Below, one piece after another: positions 21,601 to 30,547 of a DNA stretch of 64,000 nt (position 1 is the stretch's first letter; the number at the start of each line of letters is the position of its first letter). The translations under genes and the position numbers were made by a program. The notes beneath the pieces are model-generated. The model made no database searches. It was not told where the DNA came from and saw nothing but the letters and a program-made list of their open reading frames with translations. Origin of the DNA: Marchantia polymorpha subsp. ruderalis (lineage: Eukaryota; Streptophyta; Marchantiopsida; Marchantiales; Marchantiaceae); assembly GCA_037833965.1 (NCBI GenBank), contig AP031353.1:18478501-18542500 (forward strand), in the 5' to 3' direction.

Positions 21601-24600
21601 GGTTGTGACGCCATGATGATTTCTCATCACAAAATTTTCGAGAAGGAGGTGATCAGTTCACAGCGAGAAGAGTATCTGTTGCTAGAACCATGTGAGGTTC
21701 TTATGGAGGAAGAGTGGATACATGGAGGTCTCACTCCATGGTTGGACGAGTTGGATATTACTGAGGTGGATTCGGTGCATGTTGATGGAACTCAAGAGGA
21801 GGAGACTACTGTGAAAAATGCGAAGTTGGAGGAACCCTTGCATTTCAGGACTACATCAACCGGAATTGTGGTGGGCCAAGACGTCAGGGATTATCCTCAG
21901 GTCCCTCCAGATTGGTATCAAAGCTCGGAGGAACAAACTCATGTGGCAGAAGAAGACTGGAAATATGTGGAGGTGTCCATCAGAGGAGGAGAACTGAAGC
22001 AAATGAAGATGGGTTCCAAGCTAGGAGAGGATGAGATACAGAAGTATGGTGAGTTGGTGGACGAATTCAGTGATACCTTTGCTTGGTCGTATGATGAGTT
22101 GAAGGGAGTACCTCGTGAAATGGTGGAGCATCGGATTTCGCTGGTCCCTGGAGCTAAGCCTATTAGACAGAAGGAGAGAAGCATGAACCCACAGTTACAG
22201 TTGTTAGTTCGAGCAGAATTGGAGAGATTACTCAAAGCTGGATTCATCAAGCCTGTAGAGATCACGGATTGGGTTTCTCCTATGGTTTTGGTCAAGAAGA
22301 AGAATGGGAAACTTAGAGTGTGTGTGGATTATAGGAAGCTGAATGCCTGTACTGAGAAGGATCACTTTCCTTTACCTTTTATCACGCTGCTTTTGGAGTA
22401 AGTTGGGGGTCATGCGAGGTACACATTCATGGATGGATATGCTGGCTACAATCAGATTTCCATAGCTGTACAGGATGTTCATAAGACAGCCTTCACAACT
22501 CCGTGGGGAACTTTTGTATGGGTTGTTATGCCTTTCGGATTGTGCAATGCACCTGCCACATTCCAAAGGTTAGTGATGTATATTTTCACAGATCTGTTAT
22601 ACAAGTCTATGACAGTTTTTGTGGACGATTTTAGCACTCAGTCAAGTGCTGATGAGCATCTGCAGTGTGTTAGAGAAGCTCTCATTAGATGTAGAAGAAT
22701 GCAGCTAGCTCTGAATCCTGAGAAGACATTCCTAGGTGTTCAGAGAGGAGTTCTTTTGGGTTATGTCGTGAGTGAGAAGGGAAGAGAACCGGATCCTGAT
22801 AAGATTGCAGTCATTGAAGGATTGGCAACTCCCACGAATGCTAAGGGTGTAGCCAAGTTATTGGGACATGTAGGGTGGTATAGAGAGTTGATTCCTTACT
22901 TTGCCAAGATTGTAGTGCCTATTACTCAACTGTTGAGGAAGGAGAACAGGTTTGAGTGGACAGATGCTTGTCAAGAAGCTTTTGAAGAGTTGAAGTCCAG
23001 GTTGAGTACTTATCCGGTGTTGAGGCCTCCTGACTGGAGCATGCCTTTTCACGTTTTCTGTGATGCAAGTAGTGTAGCAGTGGGTAGTGCGTTATGTCAG
23101 TCTACAGGGGAGAAGGGGAAGGACCTGCCAATCGCTTATGCCAGTAGGCAGTTGAATCCAGCAGAGAGGAACTATTCTACTACTGAGAGGGAGTGCTTGG
23201 CCATGGTTTTTTCAGTCAAGAAGTTTAGACATTATCTGATCTGCAATCCAGTGGTTTTCTTCGTTGATCATATGGCAATCAAATATCTGGTGAACAAGGC
23301 GGAGCTTAGTGGAAGATTGGCCAGGTGGGTTTTATTGCTGGAGGAATTTGACTACACTGTAGAGTATAAACCTGGTCGCATGCACTTGCAGGCCGACCAT
23401 CTATCTAGGTTGTCGGAGGATGTAGGGACCAGTCCATTAGATGATAGGTTGATAGATGATAGTCTTTTTGTAGTCACAGCTCAGCCAGAATGGTACGCTG
23501 GAATAGTAGAGTTTTTGACAACTCAGCAGTTGTCAGGTGATTGGACTAAGGAGGAAAGGAGGAAGGTGAGAGTCAACAGTAGACATTTTGCAGTGATTGG
23601 CCACAGATTGTTTAGAAGGGGAGCTGATGGTGTTCTGAGAAGGTGTGTGTCAGAAGTGGAGGTTCCTGCAATTTTAGAGGCTTGCCACGACAGTGCTTGT
23701 GGAGGACATTTCTCTGGCCAACTTACAGGTCAGAAAATACTTAGAGCGGGATACTTCTGGCCTAGGTTGTTTAGGGACTCTCATGAATATGTGAAGCGCT
23801 GTGATGCCTGTCAGAGGTATGCTAGGAATGACCTTCGAATGGAGATGCCTCTACACGTTTCATTGCCACTTGTACCTTTTGAAAAATGGGGAATTGATTA
23901 TATCGGTGAGATTCATCCTCATTCGTCAAAAGGCATGGCTTACATCATAGTTGCTACAGAATACTTGACAAAGTGGGCGGAAGCAAAAGCGGTGAAGACG
24001 AATACGGCTGCTCATGCTGCCACATTCATGTACGAAAACATCATTTCAAGGTTTGGATGTCCCAAGATTCTGGTTAGCGATAGGGGCAGGCACTTCTTGA
24101 ATGAGATGTTTCAAGAATTAACAGATAGGTTTGAGATAGATCACAGAAAAACGACTCCTTATCATCCGCAGACAAATGGTCAGACAGAGCGAGTCAATGG
24201 GATTCTGGTGAGCATTCTTCGCAAAACGGTGGTTGACTCAAAAAGGGATTGGGACAGCAAGCTGACAGCAGCATTGTGGGCTTATCGGACAACTTTTAAG
24301 GTAACAACCCAGGCAACGCCGTTTTCGTTAGTGTATGGATTGGAGGCCACTCTCCCCATCGAATTTGAGGTGGAATCACTCCGAGTTGCAGTGCAGTCAC
24401 GGCTTACAAACAGTCAGTCATTAAGGAATAGGCTGACGACATTAGAAGAGCTTGATGAGAGGAGGAGAATGAGTGCTCAACATATTGAGGCCATTCAACG
24501 GAGGAGAAAAATCACCTTTGACAAGAAGCATAAGAAGAGGACTCTCAGGCCAGGTATGATGGTGATGCTCCAGGATGGTAGGAAGCTTGAGTTCCCAGGA

Positions 24601-24717
24601 AAGTTCGATGCAGTATGGTTAGGGCCTTATCTGATTCGTGAGGTATTTCCAAACAACTCAGTGCAGTTGCTGGTTCATGCTGCAGGATCCGCTTCGAGCA
24701 CCTTCGGCGGTAGATAG
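18619..24717 (+). pseudogene. gag-pol: Ty3/gypsy gag-pol polyprotein with one in-frame stop
   Basis: One frame broken only by TAA at 22399-22401. Gag core spans about residues 113-270. Zinc knuckles are CVQCGQSGHTRQFC (near residue 388) and CSNCGGSHPSDQC (near 472). The protease site is VLVDGGSGLNIL (near 810), a D-G-G variant common in plant Ty3 elements. RT has VCVDYRKLNA, then after the stop FMDGYAGYNQI, MPFGLCNAPATFQ and FVDDF. RNase H has VFCDASS and STTERECLA. Integrase has the H-H-C-C finger (HDSACGGHF to CDACQ), GIDYIG, LVSDRGRHF and TNGQTERVN, keeping D-D-E. The stop splits RT, so no active RT could be made. The last 15 codons (VHAAGSASSTFGGR) are R/L leader, not pol. Confidence 0.93.
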
Positions 24718-25167
24718 CTCATAACTTTCTCAATTCGTAACGCCTTCAGTTGCTTTGGGTCTCGTTGGAAAGAGCCTAACGCGTTGGTTCTAACGAGCCC
24801 AAGAACTTGTGAAACGGATGAGAGGTCACTGAGTTATGAGTGTCGGAAGTTACTGATGGGGGGCCTTCGGCGGTAGAGCGACTTTGGCGGTACGCCTTCG
24901 GCAGAAGAACCGCCGGAAGATGCGCTTTGGGCAGTAGACGCCTTCGGCTCAACGCCTTCGGCGATGCGGGAAAGTGCATTCGGCGGAAGAGTGAATCCCT
25001 CATAACTTTCTCAATTCGCAACTCCTCGACTTCGTTAGGGTCTCGTTGGAAAGAGCTCGACGGTCTGATTCTAACGAGCCCAAGAAGGCCACAAACGGAT
25101 GAGGACTGCGGAAGTTATGAAGGTCCCAAGATACTCAGCTTCTCGCTTACGAGTAGGCGAGGAAAGT

Positions 25168-26415
25168 TGTGGTACCCCACTTTTGGCAATTTTGAAGAAA
25201 TTAAAACATTTTTGGAAAACTGTACCCTGGCAGCATTGTAAATAGCCTTCGGTACGTCAAAACGGAGTGAATCCGGAAGATCGCGGGGATTCTCGAGGGA
25301 TCTTGTAGAATCTGGGATTTGGGGGTGCAGCAGTAAGGACAGGCACCACCCTCCCTGCGAGCTCTGCAGTTAGGACCCCTACGACGCAAGGCGCAAAACC
25401 CGCCTTCGGAGCTTGCGTCCGCGGCTGTAGGGAAACCCTTCATAATTAGTTCAACCCTCGGGCGCCTTGACCAATTTAGGGTCCCGTTGGAAAGAGCTCG
25501 ACGCGCCAATTCCAACGAGACCAAGAACGCTTGGAACGGATGAGGACTTAGGGAGTTATCCCTATTGAAAGAAACGGAGGCGGTCGCCTACGGCGGAAAG
25601 AGTTCGCCACCGGCGCGAATTCCGCCTACGCGGAAGGGGGAATCAAGTTCTGTCCTATGCGCGGACGAAGGCCTTCGCCTGTGCACAGGCGAAGTAGGGT
25701 TAGGGAAGGCGCGAAGTCCGCCTACGCACAGGCGTTCGCCTGTGCACAGGCGCTTCGGCGTCGGCGGAAAATCCGCCTTGGGCCCTAGAAATGCGCCTTG
25801 TGAGGTAGAAAGTGTACGGCGCCTTCCGCGCCAGCGCGGCGCCGCGTACGTCGGAAGAGCCGCCAGAGTAATCAAATCGGTACGGACCATGCGGACGGGA
25901 CGGGTGGATGCGCTCTTGGACGGACGGAGTTGCGGCGGCGGAAGCGCCGACGGAGAGACAAGGAACGGACAGACTGGACGGAGACGGCTGACCACGGTCA
26001 ACGCCTTCCGCGCCAGCGCAGCGCCGCGGACGGAATTCGCCTGCGCACAGGCGAACGCCTGTGCACAGGAGGATGTTCAAGTTCCGCGCCGGCGGAGAAT
26101 CCGCCGAGGCTCCTGCCTGCGCGCAGGCAGGAGTTGAACTTTTGTCCGACAGGCGGACACACGCGTCAAGGCAGAGGGAGATTGGCCGAGGGGCGGTACG
26201 AACAAGTGTACCGCGCAAGGCGGAAAACTCGCCTTCGGCGCTACGCCCCCATGTCCGCGGGGTAATACGCTCGCGGAGTTCAAATCCGCCAATTCGAGCG
26301 TGAGAGTTTAATCGACGACGGCGGAGCGTGAAGCCGCGCGTGAGAGCGAAGACCGTTCCAGCGTACAGCCGGCGCGGCCATCAAGTGAGACGTTCTTCAC
26401 GAGCAAGAGCCGACC
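25168..26415 (+). other. Leader of E1
   Basis: The conserved left tip is followed by an A/T-rich 60 bp, then GC-rich sequence with one hairpin module and repeated self-complementary words (CGCCTGTGCACAGGCG at 25677-25692 and again near 25738, CTACGCGG, GCCTTCGGC). ORFs exist on both strands but differ between copies and look like by-products of the palindromes. I see no gene here. Confidence 0.6.
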
Positions 26416-29400
26416 ATGACCTTCGACCGGGCGGCGGAGAACGTCCCATTCTTGAATTCGCGATTCCAATCTCTTGTGCGCGCTGCGCGCATCCATCTGC
26501 TGGCTGCTGAACATTCTCGACGTCGTCGCACAGGAGATTTCTTGTTGATTGAGAGAGAAGTGAATGTGCGTGATTTGGAATTGAGGGCGATTAGAGTTTG
26601 CCGAGAGAGAAAGAAGCGCGGGCAGTGCGGAAGTAGAATGAGCGGGCGAGCGAACTCCAGGAACGCAATGACGAGACCGAGCAGATTGCGGATGGTGCCA
26701 CTTCGCCTACCACAGAACGGGCTGCGCGCTTTCGAGGAGCGCTTAATAGCAAGAAAGCTCGATTTCTTGCTATGGGGATGGAACTACATTTGTGCGAATA
26801 TGGTGCGCGAGTGGCTAGAGCCACAGGGACCACCCTCGCGCGGATTGCGTCCGCATGTTGACCGGTGGACAGTCCAAGATTGGGCGCAGGCGTTGGGAAG
26901 ATGTGCTGGCATGCCAGGGCATCTCCTTTTCGACAGTGAGAGCATCAAGGTGACCAAGCAGGAAGAGGCGCAATTTGTGGAGCTGTTCAAGACCGGGAGG
27001 TCTACCAAGAATGGGTACAGGACCCGTGATTACAAGGATCGATTTCGCCGGACTTTGTCCGCGGCGCTGATGCAATTACTGCAGCCGCACCGCGCCTGCT
27101 ACATCACATTGTGGCAGGTCTCTTTTGTGGAGTGCGTCATCGAGGGAACTCCAATTCACTGGGCGAGCATCCTGCACAGGGTGATGCGACAGCACGCGTT
27201 TGAGGAGAAGGGGGGAACTCTAAACCATCTCTCTCCTTTCCTCATCAATTTCTATCGACAGCGGAATTGTTTGACAGCGGCGGAGCTTGAACATTTTCCG
27301 CCATTGTCCATCGACCATCCCGGGAAGTATGTGCGGGAGAATGAGGTCGACACTGATGCAGAGGAGTCACCGACTTCTACCCCATCAAGACGGAGGGAAG
27401 AAGGGAGACACACTCCTGCAGCACGAGTGCCGCGGAAGCGGCGATGGAGGGAAGAGTCTGAAGAGGAGCAGCATCAAGAACCCTCTGCTCCCATTCGACC
27501 GCGGCCGCTGTGCGAGCCATACAACCGGCCGAAGCAGAAGGCACGCAGACTGGTGTTACCAGCCGACAGTGCGGACACGGCGACGATTGCGACGGAGAAA
27601 GGAAGTGCGTCGCCAGAGAAGCATGAGGAAGCGCGGACGACCGCAGGAGCAACGGGCCCCGCTGCAACCTCGTCGGGAGAGAGGCCGCCTACGGGCCAAG
27701 GGCCTCCGGAGTTACCACGTGCGATGCGGACAGATGTTCCGTTTGCGCACAGACGAGCCTCCGCGGACGGACGAGCCTCCGCGGACAGGCGTTCACAAGT
27801 GGACGTGGATCTACGCTTACGCGTGGGAAGGAGCAGTCCGCCTGTGCACAGGTCGCCTGTGCACAGGACACCTCCACACGTGCCGCCGGTGCACAGGCAA
27901 GAATCACCCCCGTTCCAACGTAGGAAGGGGAAGGAGCCGGCGGAAGAACCGCCTACGAGACACCGGCCCTCGGGGCCAGACCCTCCGGCGCACCACGCGC
28001 CGCAATTTGCGCCTTCGGCGCCAGGGCCTTCGAGCCGAGGAGATATGAGCAGGGAGCGTGCGGAGGCCGCACCATCGGCGGGAAGTCCGCCGATAGTTGC
28101 GCCTTCGGCGGTAGGGCCTATAGGCCAAGGGACATCGGGCGAGCGGCCCCCGGCCATGTCGCCTTCGGCGATGGATGTCCGCGGCGCTACATCGGCGGCG
28201 GACAAGGCGCCGGCAAATGCGCCTGCGCACGGGCCGGGCACAGCCCCCACGGACCGATCAAGGGATCAGCAACAGACGGAGGAGCGGAGTGACTGTCCGC
28301 GGGATGAAATTTCGATGCGCGATGCGCAATCAAACCCCGCGCAGCCACCCTCCGCTCGATCGCCTTCGGCGGCGGGCGACGGCGGTAAGGAGGACGCGGT
28401 AGACAATCAACAAGCGAGTGACGGGGATGCCGCACGGGTACATTCGCCTTCCGCCTTAGACATTTTGGCGACGAGCAGCGAGGCTGCAGCCGTGCCTTCG
28501 CAGGCAGCACACGTCGATGACGTGCAGCCCCACTCGGGGCAGTCGCCGACGCAATCAATGGCGACTGAAATTCTCCACTCGGATGATGACGACGGAGGCT
28601 CCACGGAAGAAATGTCAGGAGCAGAAGAGACCGAGGAGGAGGAGGAGGAAATTGTTGGAGCGCCGGCGGCGGCGCTCTCTGAGCAGGTGATTCCGTTGCT
28701 GAGGTACTTGGATCGCAAGGTCGATAAATACGCCGACCCACTCCAGCCGGGATCTTACATCGAGTTAGTGCGCAGGCGGACTCGCACTAAAGTCCACACC
28801 AGCAAGCTATTAGCTAGAGTGGACCAGGAGTTGAGGGAATTGAAGGAGAAGCATGCATGCTTGTGGGGTCAGTACAAACTTAATCAGAAATTCTACAAGC
28901 ACTCCGAGAAGATGAAGGATGAGAAACTGGACGAGCTCACCAAGGAGCAGGTGAAGGTCAAGGAAGCACTCATTTCTGAGCAGGCCCAGAATCGGATTTT
29001 GTCAGAGGAGCTCGTGCGACAGACGCGGTTGTTGGAACAATGTCAGCTCGCACGGCAGGCGGATGAAGAGTTAATCCGCAGGTTACAGTCAGAGTGTGGC
29101 GAATTGAGAGCGCAACGTGCTGAAGCCGAATCGCAATTAGTGATAATTGAAGAGGATCGCAGGAAGGAGGCGGATCGCACGAAGGTGGAGACGGCGAGGC
29201 GTGTCGCCCACTGTCTCAAGGGCTACGCCCACTGGGAAGTGAAGGCGCAGGAGAAACTCACACTGCGTGAGTTTGAATTGCGCGCAGCCGGGTTGTTGTC
29301 AGGCGACAGTAGGAGTCGACGGAAAGTAGCAAAGAAGCTCGATGCCTTTCTGTCGAAGGCACAGGATACCATGTCCGCCCTCGAAGTGGAGGTGTCCGCG

Positions 29401-29538
29401 GCGTTGCAGCGTTTGGGACTGCGCAGTCGAGCGGAAGATTGGCAGGGTAGGGAGTTAGTGCGCGGCAGTCGGCCGCGCAGGAGACGTAGTACAGGTTCCG
29501 CGGAGTGTAGTGTAGCGTGGTTCCGTGCAGGCGTGTAG
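26416..29538 (+). CDS. R/L-family ORF, intact 1,040-codon copy, function unknown
   Basis: Unbroken in E1. I do not recognise the family. Counting from the conserved internal Met at 26668: residues 14-200 form the conserved N-terminal domain (LDFLLWGWNYIC, WTVQDWAQALGRCAG, NGYRTRDYKDRFRR, GTPIHWASIL, LNHLSPFLINFYR). A nuclear-signal-like PRKRRW lies near 254. A Pro/Ser/Arg-rich middle with SPVHR repeats spans about 320-590, an acidic run about 654-662, LLRYLDRKVDKYADP about 676-690, a coiled coil about 714-845, YAHWEVKAQEKLTLREFELR about 850, and RRRRSTGSAEC at the end. No RT, DDE, zinc knuckle or protease motif is seen. The upstream Met at 26416 is kept in E2 and E5; subfamily E4/E8 supports only the later Met. 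A structural or Gag-like role is a guess. Confidence 0.8.
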   Translation: MTFDRAAENVPFLNSRFQSLVRAARIHLLAAEHSRRRRTGDFLLIEREVNVRDLELRAIRVCRERKKRGQCGSRMSGRANSRNAMTRPSRLRMVPLRLPQNGLRAFEERLIARKLDFLLWGWNYICANMVREWLEPQGPPSRGLRPHVDRWTVQDWAQALGRCAGMPGHLLFDSESIKVTKQEEAQFVELFKTGRSTKNGYRTRDYKDRFRRTLSAALMQLLQPHRACYITLWQVSFVECVIEGTPIHWASILHRVMRQHAFEEKGGTLNHLSPFLINFYRQRNCLTAAELEHFPPLSIDHPGKYVRENEVDTDAEESPTSTPSRRREEGRHTPAARVPRKRRWREESEEEQHQEPSAPIRPRPLCEPYNRPKQKARRLVLPADSADTATIATEKGSASPEKHEEARTTAGATGPAATSSGERPPTGQGPPELPRAMRTDVPFAHRRASADGRASADRRSQVDVDLRLRVGRSSPPVHRSPVHRTPPHVPPVHRQESPPFQRRKGKEPAEEPPTRHRPSGPDPPAHHAPQFAPSAPGPSSRGDMSRERAEAAPSAGSPPIVAPSAVGPIGQGTSGERPPAMSPSAMDVRGATSAADKAPANAPAHGPGTAPTDRSRDQQQTEERSDCPRDEISMRDAQSNPAQPPSARSPSAAGDGGKEDAVDNQQASDGDAARVHSPSALDILATSSEAAAVPSQAAHVDDVQPHSGQSPTQSMATEILHSDDDDGGSTEEMSGAEETEEEEEEIVGAPAAALSEQVIPLLRYLDRKVDKYADPLQPGSYIELVRRRTRTKVHTSKLLARVDQELRELKEKHACLWGQYKLNQKFYKHSEKMKDEKLDELTKEQVKVKEALISEQAQNRILSEELVRQTRLLEQCQLARQADEELIRRLQSECGELRAQRAEAESQLVIIEEDRRKEADRTKVETARRVAHCLKGYAHWEVKAQEKLTLREFELRAAGLLSGDSRSRRKVAKKLDAFLSKAQDTMSALEVEVSAALQRLGLRSRAEDWQGRELVRGSRPRRRRSTGSAECSVAWFRAGV

Positions 29539-29559
29539 CGTAGTGCAGTGTAGTGTTAG

Positions 29560-30547
29560 GTAGGACTTAGAAGGTATAAAATAGTTCCAGGCGTTTTGCC
29601 TGGGGTTCTTTCCCATCAGAAGTGCAGATCAGCAACCCATTTCCTTTGCGTGTTTGTGTCCTTGAGTTCTGTCACCACGCACGAGGAGTTACAACTTAGC
29701 GTTCCGCATTTTGTAGCTGAAGGCCTTCGGCCGAATGTTCAGAGCTAGTACATTGGTTAGAGACTTGAGTAGTTTGGATCTGCACCCGCGGGTGACTGCC
29801 GATGCTCAGAGCCAGTGACTAGTTAGATACTTGAACAGTTTCGCCCCTACACCTTCGAGTGTTTCTTTCTGATTGTACTCCTTGGGATTTTTCCCCTGAA
29901 TGCCAAAGTGAAGTTTTGCTACTTCGTGTAAGCCTTGGTTGTAAATTCAGGTTACGCTGCAGCAGGTGCCTTGAGGGTAACCCCTGTAGTATTTCTAAGA
30001 ATGACAAGTGCCTGAGAATTCAAACTCTTCAATAGACTGTTGTTGTGTTACTGGAATGTTTCACAGTGAGTCCTTCAGTGCGGACCTGTGTTCTCTGCGC
30101 GTTTTGTGAGTTGAGAGTGTTGTTCACCGCGTAGGAGTGACTTCGATCCGAAGTAGGCAGTCCAAACCGGGTTTCCTACACTAGCAGCAAGCTAGTGGAA
30201 GTGTTGTAAAAGCCGGAGTTGGAAGTCACTGCCCGCAGCTTTGCCGAGTGTGCTCGCGAGAGACTTTCCCCCTGAAATCTTGAAGTAGAGGTCCTAACGG
30301 ATCTCTGGGCTGTGTTTCTGTAGTTTCAGGTGTGTGTGTGTGTGTGTGTTACGCTGCACTGTGCGACCTCCGAGTGCGCTCCGAGTGGACACTTGCAGTA
30401 TTTCTGGGAGTGACAGTTGCCTGAGAATTCAAACTCCTCAATAGTCTGTTAAAACGTGACACTTTGTACCCTGTGTGTTCCTCTGTCCCTGTGGGTTCGA
30501 CCTTTCTACCACTATATTGCAGTTTTAGCCTTTAGTGGGTTATTACA
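29560..30547 (+). repeat. Right region of E1
   Basis: About 1 kb, conserved in all full copies. After the TATA/hairpin come two related 55-60-bp blocks (about 29986-30045 and 30389-30450), each with GTATTTCT, CCTGAGAATTCAAACTC and CAATAG.CTGTT. A (GT)n tract lies between them near 30330-30350. The end is GCAGTTTTAGCCTTTAGTGGGTTATTACA, conserved to within a few bases between copies. There is no coding potential shared between copies. Confidence 0.85.
29575..29603 (+). promoter_or_regulatory. TATA box and compensated hairpin in E1
   Basis: TATAAA (29575-29580) is followed by CCAGGC-GTTTT-GCCTGG (29587-29603). Most other copies have CAAGGC-GTTTT-GCCTTG at the same place: an A:T pair there is a C:G pair here and in E2 (46260-46276). 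Both arms changed together, so pairing appears to be maintained. Confidence 0.6.

Larger units (their letters stand above)
16643..24672 (+). mobile_element. Degenerate Ty3/gypsy retrotransposon with 5' LTR, lacking its 3' LTR
   Basis: A candidate 5' LTR (16643-18582) is followed by a primer-site-like TGGTGCGTCTGCCGGGA and one gag-pol frame (18619 onward). Its order is Gag, zinc knuckles, protease, RT, RNase H, integrase, i.e. Ty3/gypsy. No chromodomain is seen and the RNase H end reads DHLSRL, which suggests the Athila/Tat side. The pol frame stops matching pol at about 24672, where it passes into R/L-family leader sequence; no 3' LTR follows. The element entered copy E10 (flank GCATG at 16638-16642); the matching right flank is absent. 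Confidence 0.82.
25168..30547 (+). mobile_element. R/L-family copy E1, full length 5,380 bp, TSD AAAGT
   Basis: The best complete copy. Left tip TGTGGTACCCCAC (25168), right tip GTGGGTTATTACA (30547), AAAGT on both sides (25163-25167, 30548-30552). The order is leader of about 1.25 kb with one hairpin module (25480) and many CGCC...GGCG palindromes, the long ORF (26416-29538), then a right region of about 1 kb with TATA box, hairpin, two internal repeats and a GT tract. The two ends are not direct repeats of each other. Confidence 0.92.

Noticed and set aside
22399-22401. Programmed stop readthrough in gag-pol
   Set aside because: The stop lies inside reverse transcriptase, between VDYRKLNA and FMDGYAGYNQ, not at the gag-pol border, and no recoding signal is evident. 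A nonsense change of GAA to TAA is simpler.
26077-28741. Large overlapping ORFs on both strands in the leader and the ORF middle (for example 27474-28250 minus, 25700-26218 minus)
   Set aside because: They follow from GC-rich palindromic repeats that are open in many frames; they are not kept between subfamilies, unlike the plus-sense ORF.
25168-30547. Ordinary LTR retrotransposon with two LTRs for the R/L copies
   Set aside because: In complete copies the first and last kilobase share no direct repeat; only the tips are inverted matches. A solo-LTR reading remains possible and is given as a finding.
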